Shown: positions 9,038 to 17,317, counted from the first letter of the stretch. The stretch is DNA of 64,000 nt from Anaerolineales bacterium (GCA_014379595.1 JACMLM010000051.1:1-64000), one strand, 5' to 3'. Numbers and translations: made by a program. Notes: generated from the letters alone by a model not told the origin.

Positions 9038-9460
9038 ATGGCAAAGAATGCTGAAATAAAAACAAAAGTCAACAATGCGAGCGTGAAAGATTTCCTCAAT
9101 TTGATTGAAGATGATCAAAAACGCAAAGATTGTTTTGAAATTTCAAAGATGATGGAAAAAGCCACAAAGCAGAAACCTAAAATGTGGGGACCCAGTATTG
9201 TCGGCTTTAGCAATTTTCATTACATCTATGAAAGCGGACGCGAAGGTGACATGCCTATCATAGCATTTTCTCCACGCAAGCAAAACATCACACTTTATAT
9301 TGATCAATCCTTTGATAGTCCCTTGATGAAAAAGCTCGGCAAATTTAAAATAAGCAAAGTCTGTTTACACATCAACAAACTTACGGATGTTGATATAAAA
9401 GTTTTGCAAGAATTAATCAACGAAGCGGCGAAAGCAGACCTGTCAAAATACGGAGGCTAA
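9038..9460 (+). CDS. DUF1801 protein (copy 2)
   Basis: A 140-residue paralogue of 7909 (MWGPSIVGFSNFHYIYESGREGDMP). The ATG at 9038 is chosen because GGAGG sits 5 bases upstream; the TTG at 9026 would overlap that RBS. Its stop is one base before the start of copy 3, which has the same RBS context GGAGGCTAAAATGGC, a sign of recent tandem duplication. Confidence 0.85.
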   Translation: MAKNAEIKTKVNNASVKDFLNLIEDDQKRKDCFEISKMMEKATKQKPKMWGPSIVGFSNFHYIYESGREGDMPIIAFSPRKQNITLYIDQSFDSPLMKKLGKFKISKVCLHINKLTDVDIKVLQELINEAAKADLSKYGG

Positions 9461-9461
9461 A

Positions 9462-9887
9462 ATGGCAAAAAGTACTGAATTAAAAACCAAAAAGAATGAA
9501 GCAAGTGTGGAAGGCTTTCTCGATTCTGTTGAGGATGAGCAGGCCCGCAAAGATTGTTATGAAATCCTCAAAATGATGAAGCAGGTTACAAAAGAAGAAC
9601 CGAAAATGTGGGGTGCGACCATCGTCGGGTTTGGAAGCTATCATTACAAAGGTAAAAGCGGACGTGAAGGCGACTGGATGCTGACTGGCTTTTCGCCTCG
9701 CAAGCAAAACCTGACGTTGTATTTGATGGGTGGTTTTGATTTATATAAAGACTTACTAAAAAAACTTGGCAAATATAAAACAAGCGTGGGATGTTTATAT
9801 ATCAAAAAGCTGGATGATGTGGATAAAAAAGTTTTGAAAGAACTAGTGACTGAAAACGTTAAAACGATGAAGAAGTTATCCAAGTAG
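9462..9887 (+). CDS. DUF1801 protein (copy 3)
   Basis: A 141-residue paralogue (MWGATIVGFGSYHYKGKSGREGDWM) immediately following copy 2. It is the last gene of the putative operon; its stop codon lies inside the first arm of the GTAGGTC-type repeat. In sequence it is closer to copy 1 (KQVTKEEPKMWGATIVGFGSYHYK) than to copy 2. Confidence 0.85.
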   Translation: MAKSTELKTKKNEASVEGFLDSVEDEQARKDCYEILKMMKQVTKEEPKMWGATIVGFGSYHYKGKSGREGDWMLTGFSPRKQNLTLYLMGGFDLYKDLLKKLGKYKTSVGCLYIKKLDDVDKKVLKELVTENVKTMKKLSK

Positions 9888-9970
9888 GTCGCGCTAAGTG
9901 CCCGCTTATGGGTATGCAGCGTGACAAATAAAAATCAATCAAATCCGTCACGTTGAAAACGTGACCTACA
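9884..9970. repeat. GTAGGTCrCGC / GCGTGACCTAC repeat element
   Basis: The element opens with GTAGGTCGCGC and closes with AACGTGACCTAC, and it contains an internal hairpin GTCACGTT-gaa-AACGTGAC (9947-9966). The same outer arms form a perfect palindrome between gap and pgk (48026-48051). It looks like a dispersed intergenic palindrome family and may also terminate the DUF1801 operon. Confidence 0.65.
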
Positions 9971-9975
9971 AAACT

Positions 9976-10710
9976 ATGCCCTTACAAAAAGACCCAGAGA
10001 ATAAAGAAGGTAAAACACTTCATCAATTTGCAGATTTTGCGGGCAAACGCATTTTAGAAGTCGGCTGTGGTGAAGGTCGACTGACTTGGAAATATGCAAA
10101 GTTTGCGAAACAAGTCATTGCATTTGACCCTGACCATGATGCTTTGCGAATTGCTCGTGCAGATTGCCCCGTTGATCTGCATAAGCACGTTTATTTTGCA
10201 GAGGCGAGCGCGGACTATATCCCCTTTTCCAAAGAAACATTTGATATTGCTATCCTTGCGTGGTCACTCTGATGTATGGAACATGAGAGTATGGTTCATG
10301 CTCTGGATGAAATTCGAAGAACGCTAAAACCAAATGGAATATTAATTGACCTGCGCCCCGTGGAAGAGAATTGGAAGGTGGAGATAAATGACTCTACACA
10401 GAATCAAGTTGCAGGTAGGCTGAACGATATGCCGATGGGTCTGGAAGATGATGAGGCGGCGTTTAAAGCCATGAGGGAAGTCGAATCTCGCAGTTGGTTC
10501 ATCAAAGAAAAAGAGGAAGAGTTCGCGTTTTTCTATTATTGGGATACACCATCCGAGATGAAAGAATTCATGGAAGATGAATGGGAGGATTTTGAAAAGA
10601 TCGAAGATGATGTATATCAAAAAACAAAATCGATTTGGTCTCAAGCCAATGCAGATGCGCGCGTGAGGGTGCGAGTCAAAATGCTCATCACGCGCTGGAA
10701 GAAGATATAA
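9976..10710 (+). pseudogene. class I SAM methyltransferase interrupted by in-frame TGA
   Basis: Two reading frames lie in the same register: 9976-10272 holds the SAM-binding motif LEVGCGEGRLTW and FDIAILAWSL, and 10276-10710 continues with MEHESMVHALDEIRRTLKPNGILIDLRP, the usual next block of such methyltransferases. Only a TGA codon (10270-10272) followed by TGT separates them, so a single substitution (for example TGC or TGG to TGA) would restore about 244 residues. Both halves keep coding quality. It may be a young nonsense mutation, a sequence error, or, less likely, a recoded selenocysteine. ATG 9976 is preferred to GTG 9961, which lies inside the repeat. Confidence 0.8.
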
Positions 10711-10714
10711 TAAA

Positions 10715-10838
10715 TTATAAAATTCACCGCCAAGCACGCTACACTTGCGCCGCACGCCAGTGCGGTGAGAACGCCAAGAAAACCTTTTGTTCTTCTTTGC
10801 GATCTTTGCGGCCTTCGCGGTAAAAACAACTTTGGAGG
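10715..10838. repeat. intergenic repeat with accgcc/ggcggt-like arms
   Basis: The stretch begins CACCGCCAAGCACGC and ends with GCGGCCTTCGCGGT, giving an imperfect inverted repeat. Inside it is TACACTTGCGCCGCACGCCAGTGC, which recurs almost exactly at 61531-61560. It is non-coding in appearance and probably belongs to a genome-wide repeat family. Confidence 0.6.
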
Positions 10839-10844
10839 CACATC

Positions 10845-12170
10845 ATGTGTGACACACTCATCGCAACAAAACTCGCCACCACCAACAACATCGCCGTATT
10901 CGGCAAAAACTCAGACCGCCCACCCAACGAGGGACAATCCATGGTGTACTTCCCCGCCAAGAAACACGACGCAAGGAGTGCGGGCAGTACAGTGAAATGT
11001 ACTTATATTGAAATTCCACAAGCTGAAAAGACCTATTCAATTTTGCTCTCCAAACCGTTTTGGATGTGGGGCGGCGAAATGGGAGTCAATGAACATGGCT
11101 TGGTGATCGGCAACGAAGCCATTTATTCAAAAGTGCCTGCCAATAAAAAACCAGCCCTGCTCGGCATGGACATGCTGCGTGCCGCGCTGGAACGTGCCAT
11201 CACACCGCGTGAAGCCATGCAAGTGATCATTGACCTGCTCGAAGAGTTTGGTCAGGGCGGCAATTGTCTTTCACATGGCAACGAAATGTTTTATCACAAT
11301 AGTTTCCTGATCGCCAATGCAGATGATGCCTGGGTGCTTGAAACAGTAGATAAACAATGGGCGGCGCGTCAGGTGAAGGATGTTTATTCGATCTCAAATT
11401 GTCTCACCATCGGTGCGCAATATGATATGGCTTCTGATAACCTTGTCGATTTCGCCTTGCAAAAAGGCATTACCAAATCGAAACAAAATTTTCATCTTGC
11501 GCAGGATTATTCCGATTTTCTGATCACTACCTTTGGCAAAGGCCGCAATCGGCGTGAAACAACTTTCAACACGCTGAGCAGTCAAAAGGTCAGCATTGAA
11601 TCGATGATGAATACACTTCGTCATCATAACGATGAAAACTTTGACCCACAAGGCGGACTCACAGATGTCAATATCTGTATGCACGCGGGCTTTGGTCCGA
11701 TACGCATCAGTCAGAGCACGGCTTCGATGGTCACTTATTTGGATAAAAACAACCCGATCATTTTCTCCACTGGGACGTCTGCTCCATGCACCAGCATTTT
11801 CAAACCGTTTTGGATGGATACCGCTTCTGTTCTAGACGGTGAACCTGTTCCCACCTCTCAAGCGGATTCTTCATCCTTATATTGGACTCATGAAAAACTG
11901 CACCGCGCTGTATTGTTGAATTATCCTGAGCGCATCAAAACCTATGCCGCCGACCGCGACGCCATGGAAAAACGATTCATCGAAGGCGCATTGAAATTAC
12001 AAGGGGCTAACGCCAAAGAACGTGAAGGGTTCAGCAAACAATGCCTCGCTGAATCCCGAGCCGCCGAAGCCGAATGGCTCAAGCGAGTTGAGTCTGTGCC
12101 TGTGAAGAGTGGTCTATTCCAATCCATGGCATGGAATGGGTTTAATAAGAAGGCTGAGATGGCTGTATAA
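10845..12170 (+). CDS. C69-type (dipeptidase/secernin-like) Ntn hydrolase
   Basis: A 441-residue protein starting MCDTLIA. Removal of Met1 would expose Cys2, the N-terminal nucleophile expected for peptidase family C69 and secernins. NIAVFGKNSDRP (residues about 15-26) and NEHGLVIGNEAIYSK are family-type motifs; SISNCLTIG lies further on. Length fits secernin-like proteins. It would be a cytoplasmic dipeptidase or amidohydrolase; substrate not predictable. TTTGGAGGCACATC is the RBS region. It follows a repeat and starts a separate transcription unit. Confidence 0.85.
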   Translation: MCDTLIATKLATTNNIAVFGKNSDRPPNEGQSMVYFPAKKHDARSAGSTVKCTYIEIPQAEKTYSILLSKPFWMWGGEMGVNEHGLVIGNEAIYSKVPANKKPALLGMDMLRAALERAITPREAMQVIIDLLEEFGQGGNCLSHGNEMFYHNSFLIANADDAWVLETVDKQWAARQVKDVYSISNCLTIGAQYDMASDNLVDFALQKGITKSKQNFHLAQDYSDFLITTFGKGRNRRETTFNTLSSQKVSIESMMNTLRHHNDENFDPQGGLTDVNICMHAGFGPIRISQSTASMVTYLDKNNPIIFSTGTSAPCTSIFKPFWMDTASVLDGEPVPTSQADSSSLYWTHEKLHRAVLLNYPERIKTYAADRDAMEKRFIEGALKLQGANAKEREGFSKQCLAESRAAEAEWLKRVESVPVKSGLFQSMAWNGFNKKAEMAV

Positions 12171-12263
12171 AGAGTTATACATCTTCCTTTTCGTTAGTTT
12201 GCTGTTGGCACTGGCTTGCCAACAGCAAATTTGGAATATTAGGTAAAAGACTAAATCTGTGAG

Positions 12264-12482
12264 ATGACTATGGATATTGGATTAATAATTTCAATACTTC
12301 TCCAGATTGGGCTGGGATTTGCCCTGGTAATTGCCAGTACTAAGAAAAAAAACTATATCGAACGTCATCCTACTCTTTGGAAGATAGCAATTTACGTAGG
12401 CTTATTTTTTGGGTGGGCTATAATAGTGTTGTCCACAGGTTATTTATTAATCTATTTAGCTCTTTTTATACTCAGTCGCTAA
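12264..12482 (+). CDS. small membrane protein, unknown
   Basis: A 72-residue protein with two hydrophobic segments (about residues 5-24 and 38-70) separated by a basic stretch KKKNYIERHP. No family recognised and only a weak RBS. It opens the accessory stretch and is followed by the first attC-like repeat. The AT-rich composition differs from the C69 gene upstream. Confidence 0.5.
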   Translation: MTMDIGLIISILLQIGLGFALVIASTKKKNYIERHPTLWKIAIYVGLFFGWAIIVLSTGYLLIYLALFILSR

Positions 12483-12560
12483 TTTTATTGGCATATAGCT
12501 TTTTGAATTTGGAAGAGCATGTTTTTTTAGTTAGAGACGATATTACAGGCATTTTTATAG

Positions 12561-12627
12561 GCTCGGGGTTTTCTGCTCCCAAACAGAGTCCTCGTCCGCC
12601 CAGCGCCAGTAACGCGAGCCATTGGGC
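12561..12627 (+). repeat. attC-like repeat copy a (degenerate)
   Basis: It reads ttttctgctcccaaacagag...cgccagtAACGCGAGCCATTGGGC and matches the family consensus of 15061-15130 with several changes. The hairpin TCTG-CTCCCAAA-CAGA is retained in part. The terminal ATTGGGC departs from the GTTRRRY core by one base. Confidence 0.55.
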
Positions 12628-12663
12628 TATTGAGATTAAAACGAAGTAGGAGAAGCATCTGGG

Positions 12664-13392
12664 ATGGACAAGTCTAGCGAAACCTCATTCAAACCATTTG
12701 ATGATTTTTCAGAAAATAAGTGCTTTCTTTGTGGGAAATTACTTCAAGAAAGCACTAACAGCAAAGAACACGTCTTTCCTAAATGGCTTCTTCGCCGATA
12801 TAACCTTTGGGATAAAACTATAACTTTGCTGAATGGGACAAGCATATCTTATCGTTATCTCACAATACCTTGCTGTTCTAAGTGTAATAATGAATATCTC
12901 TCAAGATTGGAAAGCAAAATAGAATTAGCGGTTAATCAAGGTTTGAGCCATATTACCCAAGTAGAAAAAATTCACTTATATCAATGGATAGGGAAAATAT
13001 TCTTTGGTTTACTCTTTCGCGAATTAACATTATCTATTGATCGTTCAAAGCCTGAACTTGGCGCAATTACAACTCCTGAATTCTTACAAGAATATCGCGC
13101 TCTCCATAGTTTTATTCAATCCATAAAAACCCCTATTGAATTCCGCGAATTCTTCCCTGGGTCATTGTTTATATTTGAAGTTGATACCATTCCTGAAATA
13201 GAAGAATTTGATTATTCAGATAATTTTACTGGTATGTCATTTTTTATTCGCATGGGAAATATTGGAATAATAGCTTGTCTAAAGGATGATGAGCAAGTAC
13301 TGGAAATGCACTCAGAACTTTATCAAGCCATGAAAAAAATAAAACTTCACCCAATCCAGTTTGATGAACTTTGTGCTATTATTTTTTATTAA
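12664..13392 (+). CDS. HNH-like zinc-binding protein
   Basis: A 242-residue protein. The N-terminal part has CFLCGKLL (Cys pair), SKEHVFPKWLLRR and IPCCSKCNNEY, the pattern of HNH nuclease-like proteins in which EH(I/V)xP is flanked by two CxxC zinc ligands. The remaining 170 residues are AT-rich in codon use and have no recognised motif. It lies between two attC-like repeats, as a cassette-type gene would. Nuclease activity is inferred from fold only; the closest families are accessory and often of unknown target. Confidence 0.65.
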   Translation: MDKSSETSFKPFDDFSENKCFLCGKLLQESTNSKEHVFPKWLLRRYNLWDKTITLLNGTSISYRYLTIPCCSKCNNEYLSRLESKIELAVNQGLSHITQVEKIHLYQWIGKIFFGLLFRELTLSIDRSKPELGAITTPEFLQEYRALHSFIQSIKTPIEFREFFPGSLFIFEVDTIPEIEEFDYSDNFTGMSFFIRMGNIGIIACLKDDEQVLEMHSELYQAMKKIKLHPIQFDELCAIIFY

Positions 13393-13401
13393 TCTTGTTT
13401 G

Positions 13402-13620
13402 ATGGTTCGAAATAGCAAGTATATGGCTATGACAACCTCTGAAAATCAAATAGCGGTAATCAAACTGCCTGGCTTCAGCCTCGCACCAGTTTTCGATGAA
13501 TGGGATAATCAGGTTTTCGCCCGTTTTCTTGAAAGGTTTTGGAGTAAATGGGGTCTAACTTATGAAGAAATTTTTACCCCACCAAACTCTTTTAGAAGTT
13601 ATCTTGGAGAAGGTATATAA
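13402..13620 (+). CDS. hypothetical protein, 72 aa
   Basis: A short gene 9 bases after the HNH-like gene, with the sequence start MVRNSKYMAMTTSENQ and an aromatic C-terminal half (FARFLERFWSKWGLTYEEIF). No family recognised. A TTG codon precedes the ATG used here. It ends shortly before repeat copy b, so it belongs to the same unit as the HNH-like gene. It could be a real partner or a remnant. Confidence 0.4.
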   Translation: MVRNSKYMAMTTSENQIAVIKLPGFSLAPVFDEWDNQVFARFLERFWSKWGLTYEEIFTPPNSFRSYLGEGI

Positions 13621-13673
13621 TTCACCAAAGAGCCACCCAGCACAGCGTGCACTGAAAAATTTCGGACAGTATA

Positions 13674-13742
13674 ACTTCGAGTTTTTTCTGCTCTCAAGCA
13701 GAGTCCACGCCCGCAGGGCGATGTCAACGCAAACCGTTAGGC
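13674..13742 (+). repeat. attC-like repeat copy b
   Basis: It contains the conserved CTTCGAGTTTTTTCTGCTCT, the hairpin TCTGCT-CTCA-AGCAGA, GTCCACGCCCGC, and ends AACGCAAACCGTTAGGC. The final GTTAGGC (13736-13742) fits the integron core GTTRRRY. It lies between the 72-aa gene and the desaturase gene. Confidence 0.7.
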
Positions 13743-13791
13743 TTCACTCGGTAAGTCGTCGACAAAATTCTTTATTCACAGAGGTTACATA

Positions 13792-14853
13792 ATGACAATT
13801 CACACTGAGCTAGAAGCACAACGTCCACAAGCGCCCGCCGGGTTATTGAGCCGGGCAGAAAAAGACCGCCTGATCGAACGCGGCATGCTTGGCATTTATC
13901 GCTGGTATTTTGACCAGTCGCAGACCAAACGCAACTGGAACCCTTATCGATCCTTTGACTGGGCCGACTTCGGCAAGAACCATTCCCCGGAGCTGCTGAT
14001 GATTTTAGAGCGTTTCTTTGCGGTCGAGCAATACGTCCCAGATTACACCAGTAAATTAACCCAATTGACTCGCAAGAGCATGGGCCGCTCTCACTTCCAG
14101 GTCCTCTGGGGCGCAGAAGAAGCCAAACATTCTGAGCTTTGGTATAACTCGTTGCTTTTTTCCACGCAACGCTCCACCAAATGGCTTTCAGAGTATCTAT
14201 ATAATCTGCGGCAGCAGGAATGGAAACTGCCTTGGGACGATGCGCTGCACATGTCTTGCTATGTCGTCATTCAAGAACGCGCCACACAGCTCAATTATCT
14301 CAATCTGATGAAGATCGCAGCCGGGCAAAGCGACAAGCCTGCGCTGGCAAACGATCAGGACCCGGTGCTGGTCAAGGCAGCTAAGGTGATCGCCAACGAC
14401 GAGGCCGCACATTACGGTTTCTTCCTGTCGATTGCGTCGCTTTATCTTTATTACTACCCCGCCCAAATGCTGAACGCACTGCACGAGGTCATCAAACATT
14501 TTGCCATGCCCGCGCTGGACATGTTCGAAGACCCTAACTGGGGCGAAATCCTCTACCGCACGGGCATCTACGGCGCGCGCGAGTATACCCGTGACGTGTT
14601 ACAGGTAGCGATTAAGCAACTGAGCGTCAAAAGCCGCAAAGCGCTTGAATTAGGAATCAAAAACTCACGACTCGTACCAGACCCGGATGGTAACATCTGT
14701 GACGCATCCATATTTGAATCTTTCGATTACAAGGAAGTCGGAACGACTGTAAAGAATACCATTGACCGCGTTACCCGCTATGCTAAAGAAGTCGGCATTC
14801 ACGATCTTGACCCGGTCACCTTTACCCCTAGCGGAATCATACCAACCGCATAG
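13792..14853 (+). CDS. acyl-ACP desaturase-like ferritin-fold di-iron protein
   Basis: A 353-residue protein of the fatty acid desaturase type 2 family, which uses a carboxylate-bridged di-iron centre to insert a double bond into acyl carrier protein-bound fatty acids. Iron ligands are visible as EEAKH (about residue 108) and DEAAH (about residue 203), each within a helix-forming region, with ERATQ and an early ERFFAVEQ supplying further Glu ligands. Codon use is more GC-rich than in the flanking cassettes, suggesting a different origin. It is bracketed by repeat copies b and c. A related hydroxylase or aldehyde-forming role is possible. Confidence 0.8.
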   Translation: MTIHTELEAQRPQAPAGLLSRAEKDRLIERGMLGIYRWYFDQSQTKRNWNPYRSFDWADFGKNHSPELLMILERFFAVEQYVPDYTSKLTQLTRKSMGRSHFQVLWGAEEAKHSELWYNSLLFSTQRSTKWLSEYLYNLRQQEWKLPWDDALHMSCYVVIQERATQLNYLNLMKIAAGQSDKPALANDQDPVLVKAAKVIANDEAAHYGFFLSIASLYLYYYPAQMLNALHEVIKHFAMPALDMFEDPNWGEILYRTGIYGAREYTRDVLQVAIKQLSVKSRKALELGIKNSRLVPDPDGNICDASIFESFDYKEVGTTVKNTIDRVTRYAKEVGIHDLDPVTFTPSGIIPTA

Positions 14854-15175
14854 CCACCCACAACCTGCTGGCAGTTTGATACGCTTGCTTTGCAGAAAAT
14901 GCTGTACAAAAATATGCAGGAGCAAGACGGCCATACAGAACAGGATGGTACACCGTTGTGTATTGGCATCTTTGGCTACATCGATGTTAAAAACGGCCTG
15001 GCCACTGGGGACTGCCGCTTCGCGGCGTGCGCGACCTACGGCAAGTATTTCGCTTCGCGTGGCTTCGAGTTTTTTCTGCTCTCAAGCAGAGTCCACACCC
15101 GCCCAGGGCCAGTAACGCAAACCGTTGGGCGGTTGATACAAAAACATACATTCTCTGAGTTAATTGTTTACTGCC
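14854..15175. other. intergenic region between desaturase and next gene
   Basis: These 322 bases hold repeat copy c at the right end. The left two thirds can be read as an open frame (from an ATG near 14899) that runs into the repeat, but its right half is low-complexity ttcgc/gcgtgc sequence and it has no RBS. I see no supported gene there. Confidence 0.5.
15061..15130 (+). repeat. attC-like repeat copy c (best consensus)
   Basis: A full-length copy, 70 bp: GGCTTCGAGTTTTTTCTGCT, the TCTGCT-CTCA-AGCAGA hairpin, GTCCACACCCGCCCAGGGCC, then AGTAACGCAAACCGTTGGGC. The core GTTGGGC lies at 15124-15130. The next gene begins 45 bases later. Confidence 0.7.
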
Positions 15176-15520
15176 ATGTCACAATTTTCAATCTACTGTA
15201 AAGATAAACTTGTTGGGCATTCCAAATTAGAGTCAAGTGACCCTCCAATGGGCGTTGCCTTTGGTGATTTCATTCCGAATAATACTTACGAAGATGTCAA
15301 ACCTGAAATCGTTGTTTCGTATGGACACCAAGAGCATCTTGAATTAAAGGTATTTACTGAATCTGGAAAACAAATCCCATGTATCGCCGTTGCAATTCAA
15401 GACAATACAGCGGAATTACCAGAATGGTTAATTGTAGAAGTTCTTGGAATCCCATATCCAGAATACGAAGAGATTTTTCCCCAGCACGTTGAAGCCTACA
15501 AAAATAAATTCAAGAAGTAA
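15176..15520 (+). CDS. hypothetical protein, 114 aa
   Basis: A small soluble protein (MSQFSIYCKDKLVGHSKLES...) with an even spread of charged residues and no recognised domain. Its opening looks like proteins that store or bind a small ligand, but no motif supports a function. The ATG at 15176 is chosen over an upstream TTG. It is a single-gene unit between repeat copies c and d. Confidence 0.55.
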   Translation: MSQFSIYCKDKLVGHSKLESSDPPMGVAFGDFIPNNTYEDVKPEIVVSYGHQEHLELKVFTESGKQIPCIAVAIQDNTAELPEWLIVEVLGIPYPEYEEIFPQHVEAYKNKFKK

Positions 15521-15856
15521 CAGACTTAGAATAGACTTTTCGCGTTTTATAATTGGTTTGGTTATCTGTCGTTAGCTTGCAGGTTACATCCATTTTTCTG
15601 GCTTCGAGTTTTTCCTGCTCTACCCCTCCCGTCCTACGGACAGCCTACCACTCGCTTTACTTCGGGTGCTATGTCCCCAAATGCGACATCAAAATTTGGG
15701 TAAAGATGTAAAGTTCACCAGTCGTATTTGGAGAGGGAACTGGCTTCGAGTTTTTTCTGCTCTCAAGTAGAGTCCACGCCCGCCCCAGTCCGCTAACGCA
15801 AAGCGTTGGGTAGTTCCTTGCAAAATATTCTATTACCGTAGCAGCCAAAGGATATT
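15521..15856. other. non-coding region with one and a half repeat copies
   Basis: These 336 bases contain a truncated repeat start at 15599-15622 (ggcttcgagtttttcctgctc), then about 120 bases without recognisable content, then full copy d. No open frame with an RBS was seen. Confidence 0.5.
15742..15811 (+). repeat. attC-like repeat copy d
   Basis: GGCTTCGAGTTTTTTCTGCT, the hairpin with one change (AAGTAGAG), CCACGCCCGCCCC, and the end CTAACGCAAAGCGTTGGGT. The core GTTGGGT lies at 15805-15811. A partial extra copy at 15599 suggests a tandem duplication with deletion. Confidence 0.7.
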
Positions 15857-16273
15857 ATGAATCAAAATGAAGATGAACAATATCTAAAACTATTGTCAAT
15901 ATTTCACTATGTTGTTGGAGGAATAGTGGGTCTGTTTGCATGTTTCCCCATCATTCATTTTGTAGTTGGATTAGGCATATTAATTTCAAGTCTCACTCAG
16001 CCATCTCAGAATGGTCCCCCTGCTCTCATTGGTTTCTTTTTCACACTGTTTGCTGGAGGATTCATACTCTTTGGTTGGGCATTTGCAATCTGCATCATTC
16101 TAGCTGGAAGATTTATTTCCCAAAGAAAGAATCATATGTTCTGTATGGTCATGGCTGGAATTGAGTGCATGTTTACTCCTTTTGGGACTGTGCTTGGGGT
16201 CTTTACCATAATTACGCTTATACGCCCATCAGTAAAGGAATTATTCGAAGCTCAGATAGTCCAACCCAAATAA
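15857..16273 (+). CDS. four-helix membrane protein, unknown (paralogue 1)
   Basis: A 138-residue membrane protein with an acidic N-terminus (MNQNEDEQYLKLLSIFHYVVGGIVG) and about four hydrophobic segments. It has the C-terminal motif FTPFGTVLGVFTIITLIRPSVKELF, shared with the gene at 16802. The family is often seen as small hypothetical membrane proteins. Only one base separates it from the next gene, so these three genes form an operon. Confidence 0.65.
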   Translation: MNQNEDEQYLKLLSIFHYVVGGIVGLFACFPIIHFVVGLGILISSLTQPSQNGPPALIGFFFTLFAGGFILFGWAFAICIILAGRFISQRKNHMFCMVMAGIECMFTPFGTVLGVFTIITLIRPSVKELFEAQIVQPK

Positions 16274-16274
16274 T

Positions 16275-16793
16275 ATGAGAAAAATACCGCGCCATCGCCG
16301 TCTAGTGTTACTAATTCTCATACCACCAATATTAGCCATTTGTTTATGTGCGGTTTTATTAACACCATCTACTTATAATTTCCTTAATTCGGCGGCTTTT
16401 CCAGATTATCTTTGGTCTCAACGTATTGCTCGTGCATTGAGAGATAAAGGCTACTCTATTCATGAAACAGTAAATGTGGCTAGGAGCGAACGTCCTGTCA
16501 TCGATATTGTCGCTCTTGGGGTTGGCAATCTAGTTAATGGCAAACAAATAAAGCCCTACGAGTTAGTGAAGGAGATTCACTCCGTCATCATGGAAACGTT
16601 TGCAAACACATCAATTCAACCTCAACCCGTCGATATAATTTTTGTTATCGTAGGGAATTATCCTGGTGAAACTTATGCAGTTGAAGTAAATTTTGAAGAT
16701 GTTCAAGAATTTCAAGCAGGCAAAATCTCTGAGCAAGCATATTTTGAACGCTGGACAGTGCATTCGAACACATTAGAGATTGCCCCTCCGTAA
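16275..16793 (+). CDS. membrane-anchored hypothetical protein
   Basis: A 172-residue protein with one N-terminal transmembrane helix (LVLLILIPPILAICLCAVLL, residues about 10-29) preceded by basic residues, then an extracytoplasmic domain of mixed alpha/beta character. No family recognised. It lies between two paralogous membrane proteins with 1 and 8 bases of spacing and may work with them. Confidence 0.6.
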   Translation: MRKIPRHRRLVLLILIPPILAICLCAVLLTPSTYNFLNSAAFPDYLWSQRIARALRDKGYSIHETVNVARSERPVIDIVALGVGNLVNGKQIKPYELVKEIHSVIMETFANTSIQPQPVDIIFVIVGNYPGETYAVEVNFEDVQEFQAGKISEQAYFERWTVHSNTLEIAPP

Positions 16794-16801
16794 GGTTCAG
16801 A

Positions 16802-17215
16802 GTGGAAGAAGATATTCGTTACCTAAATTTATTAGCCGTTTTCCACATAATTGTGGCAGGCATTGTTGGTTTGCTTTCCTGCTTACCACTCATAAATCTA
16901 TTCATAGGCGTACCTATGTTAGAAGATGTGCCTTACGCACTTTCACAAGGAGAGTTTTTTTCTCAATCCATACTTGCCCCTCTTATGTTCATTTTATTAC
17001 CATCGGGAATGGCGGTTATTGGTTGGATGCTTGCTGTTGCGATTGCATTAAATGGTTATTACCTCAAAAATCGCAAATGGTTAAAATATTGTATGGTTAT
17101 AAGTGGCATTGAAACAATATTCATGCCTTTTGGTACTACTTTAGGAGTGTTTACTATAATTCTTCTCACCAAGCCAAATATAAAGAATCTCTTTGACAAA
17201 GAGAACAGTCTATAA
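16802..17215 (+). CDS. four-helix membrane protein, unknown (paralogue 2)
   Basis: A 137-residue paralogue of 15857, with matching blocks RYLNLLAVFHIIVAGIVGL and FMPFGTTLGVFTIILLTKPN. The start codon is GTG at 16802. It ends 11 bases before a well-formed attC-like site (copy e). The pair plus the anchored protein look like one multi-gene cassette. Confidence 0.65.
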   Translation: MEEDIRYLNLLAVFHIIVAGIVGLLSCLPLINLFIGVPMLEDVPYALSQGEFFSQSILAPLMFILLPSGMAVIGWMLAVAIALNGYYLKNRKWLKYCMVISGIETIFMPFGTTLGVFTIILLTKPNIKNLFDKENSL

Positions 17216-17226
17216 ACAACGGCACT

Positions 17227-17317
17227 GCCCAACAAACCGTGCAGCCAACTTCGAGTTTTTTTCTGCTCACAAGCAGAGTCCACGCTTGCTCACAGTCACG
17301 AACGTAAACCGTTAGGT
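17227..17317 (+). repeat. attC-like site copy e (both ends present)
   Basis: This is the most complete copy. It begins GCCCAACAAACCGTGCAGCC, where GCCCAAC fits the RYYYAAC core, continues with CTTCGAGTTTTTTTCTGCTC and the AAGCAGAG hairpin, and ends AACGTAAACCGTTAGGT, where GTTAGGT fits GTTRRRY. Its 91 bp and inverted outer cores match the size and layout of integron attC sites; the inner L boxes pair only partly. Confidence 0.7.

Noticed and set aside
10270-10300. SECIS element after the in-frame TGA
   Set aside because: The hairpin has a mismatch and the loop lies only about 12 bases from the TGA, closer than usual; kept only as an alternative in a finding.
14890-15201. Open frame of about 100 codons after the desaturase gene
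   Set aside because: It has no RBS, its right half is the attC-like repeat, and the middle is low-complexity; no family likeness.
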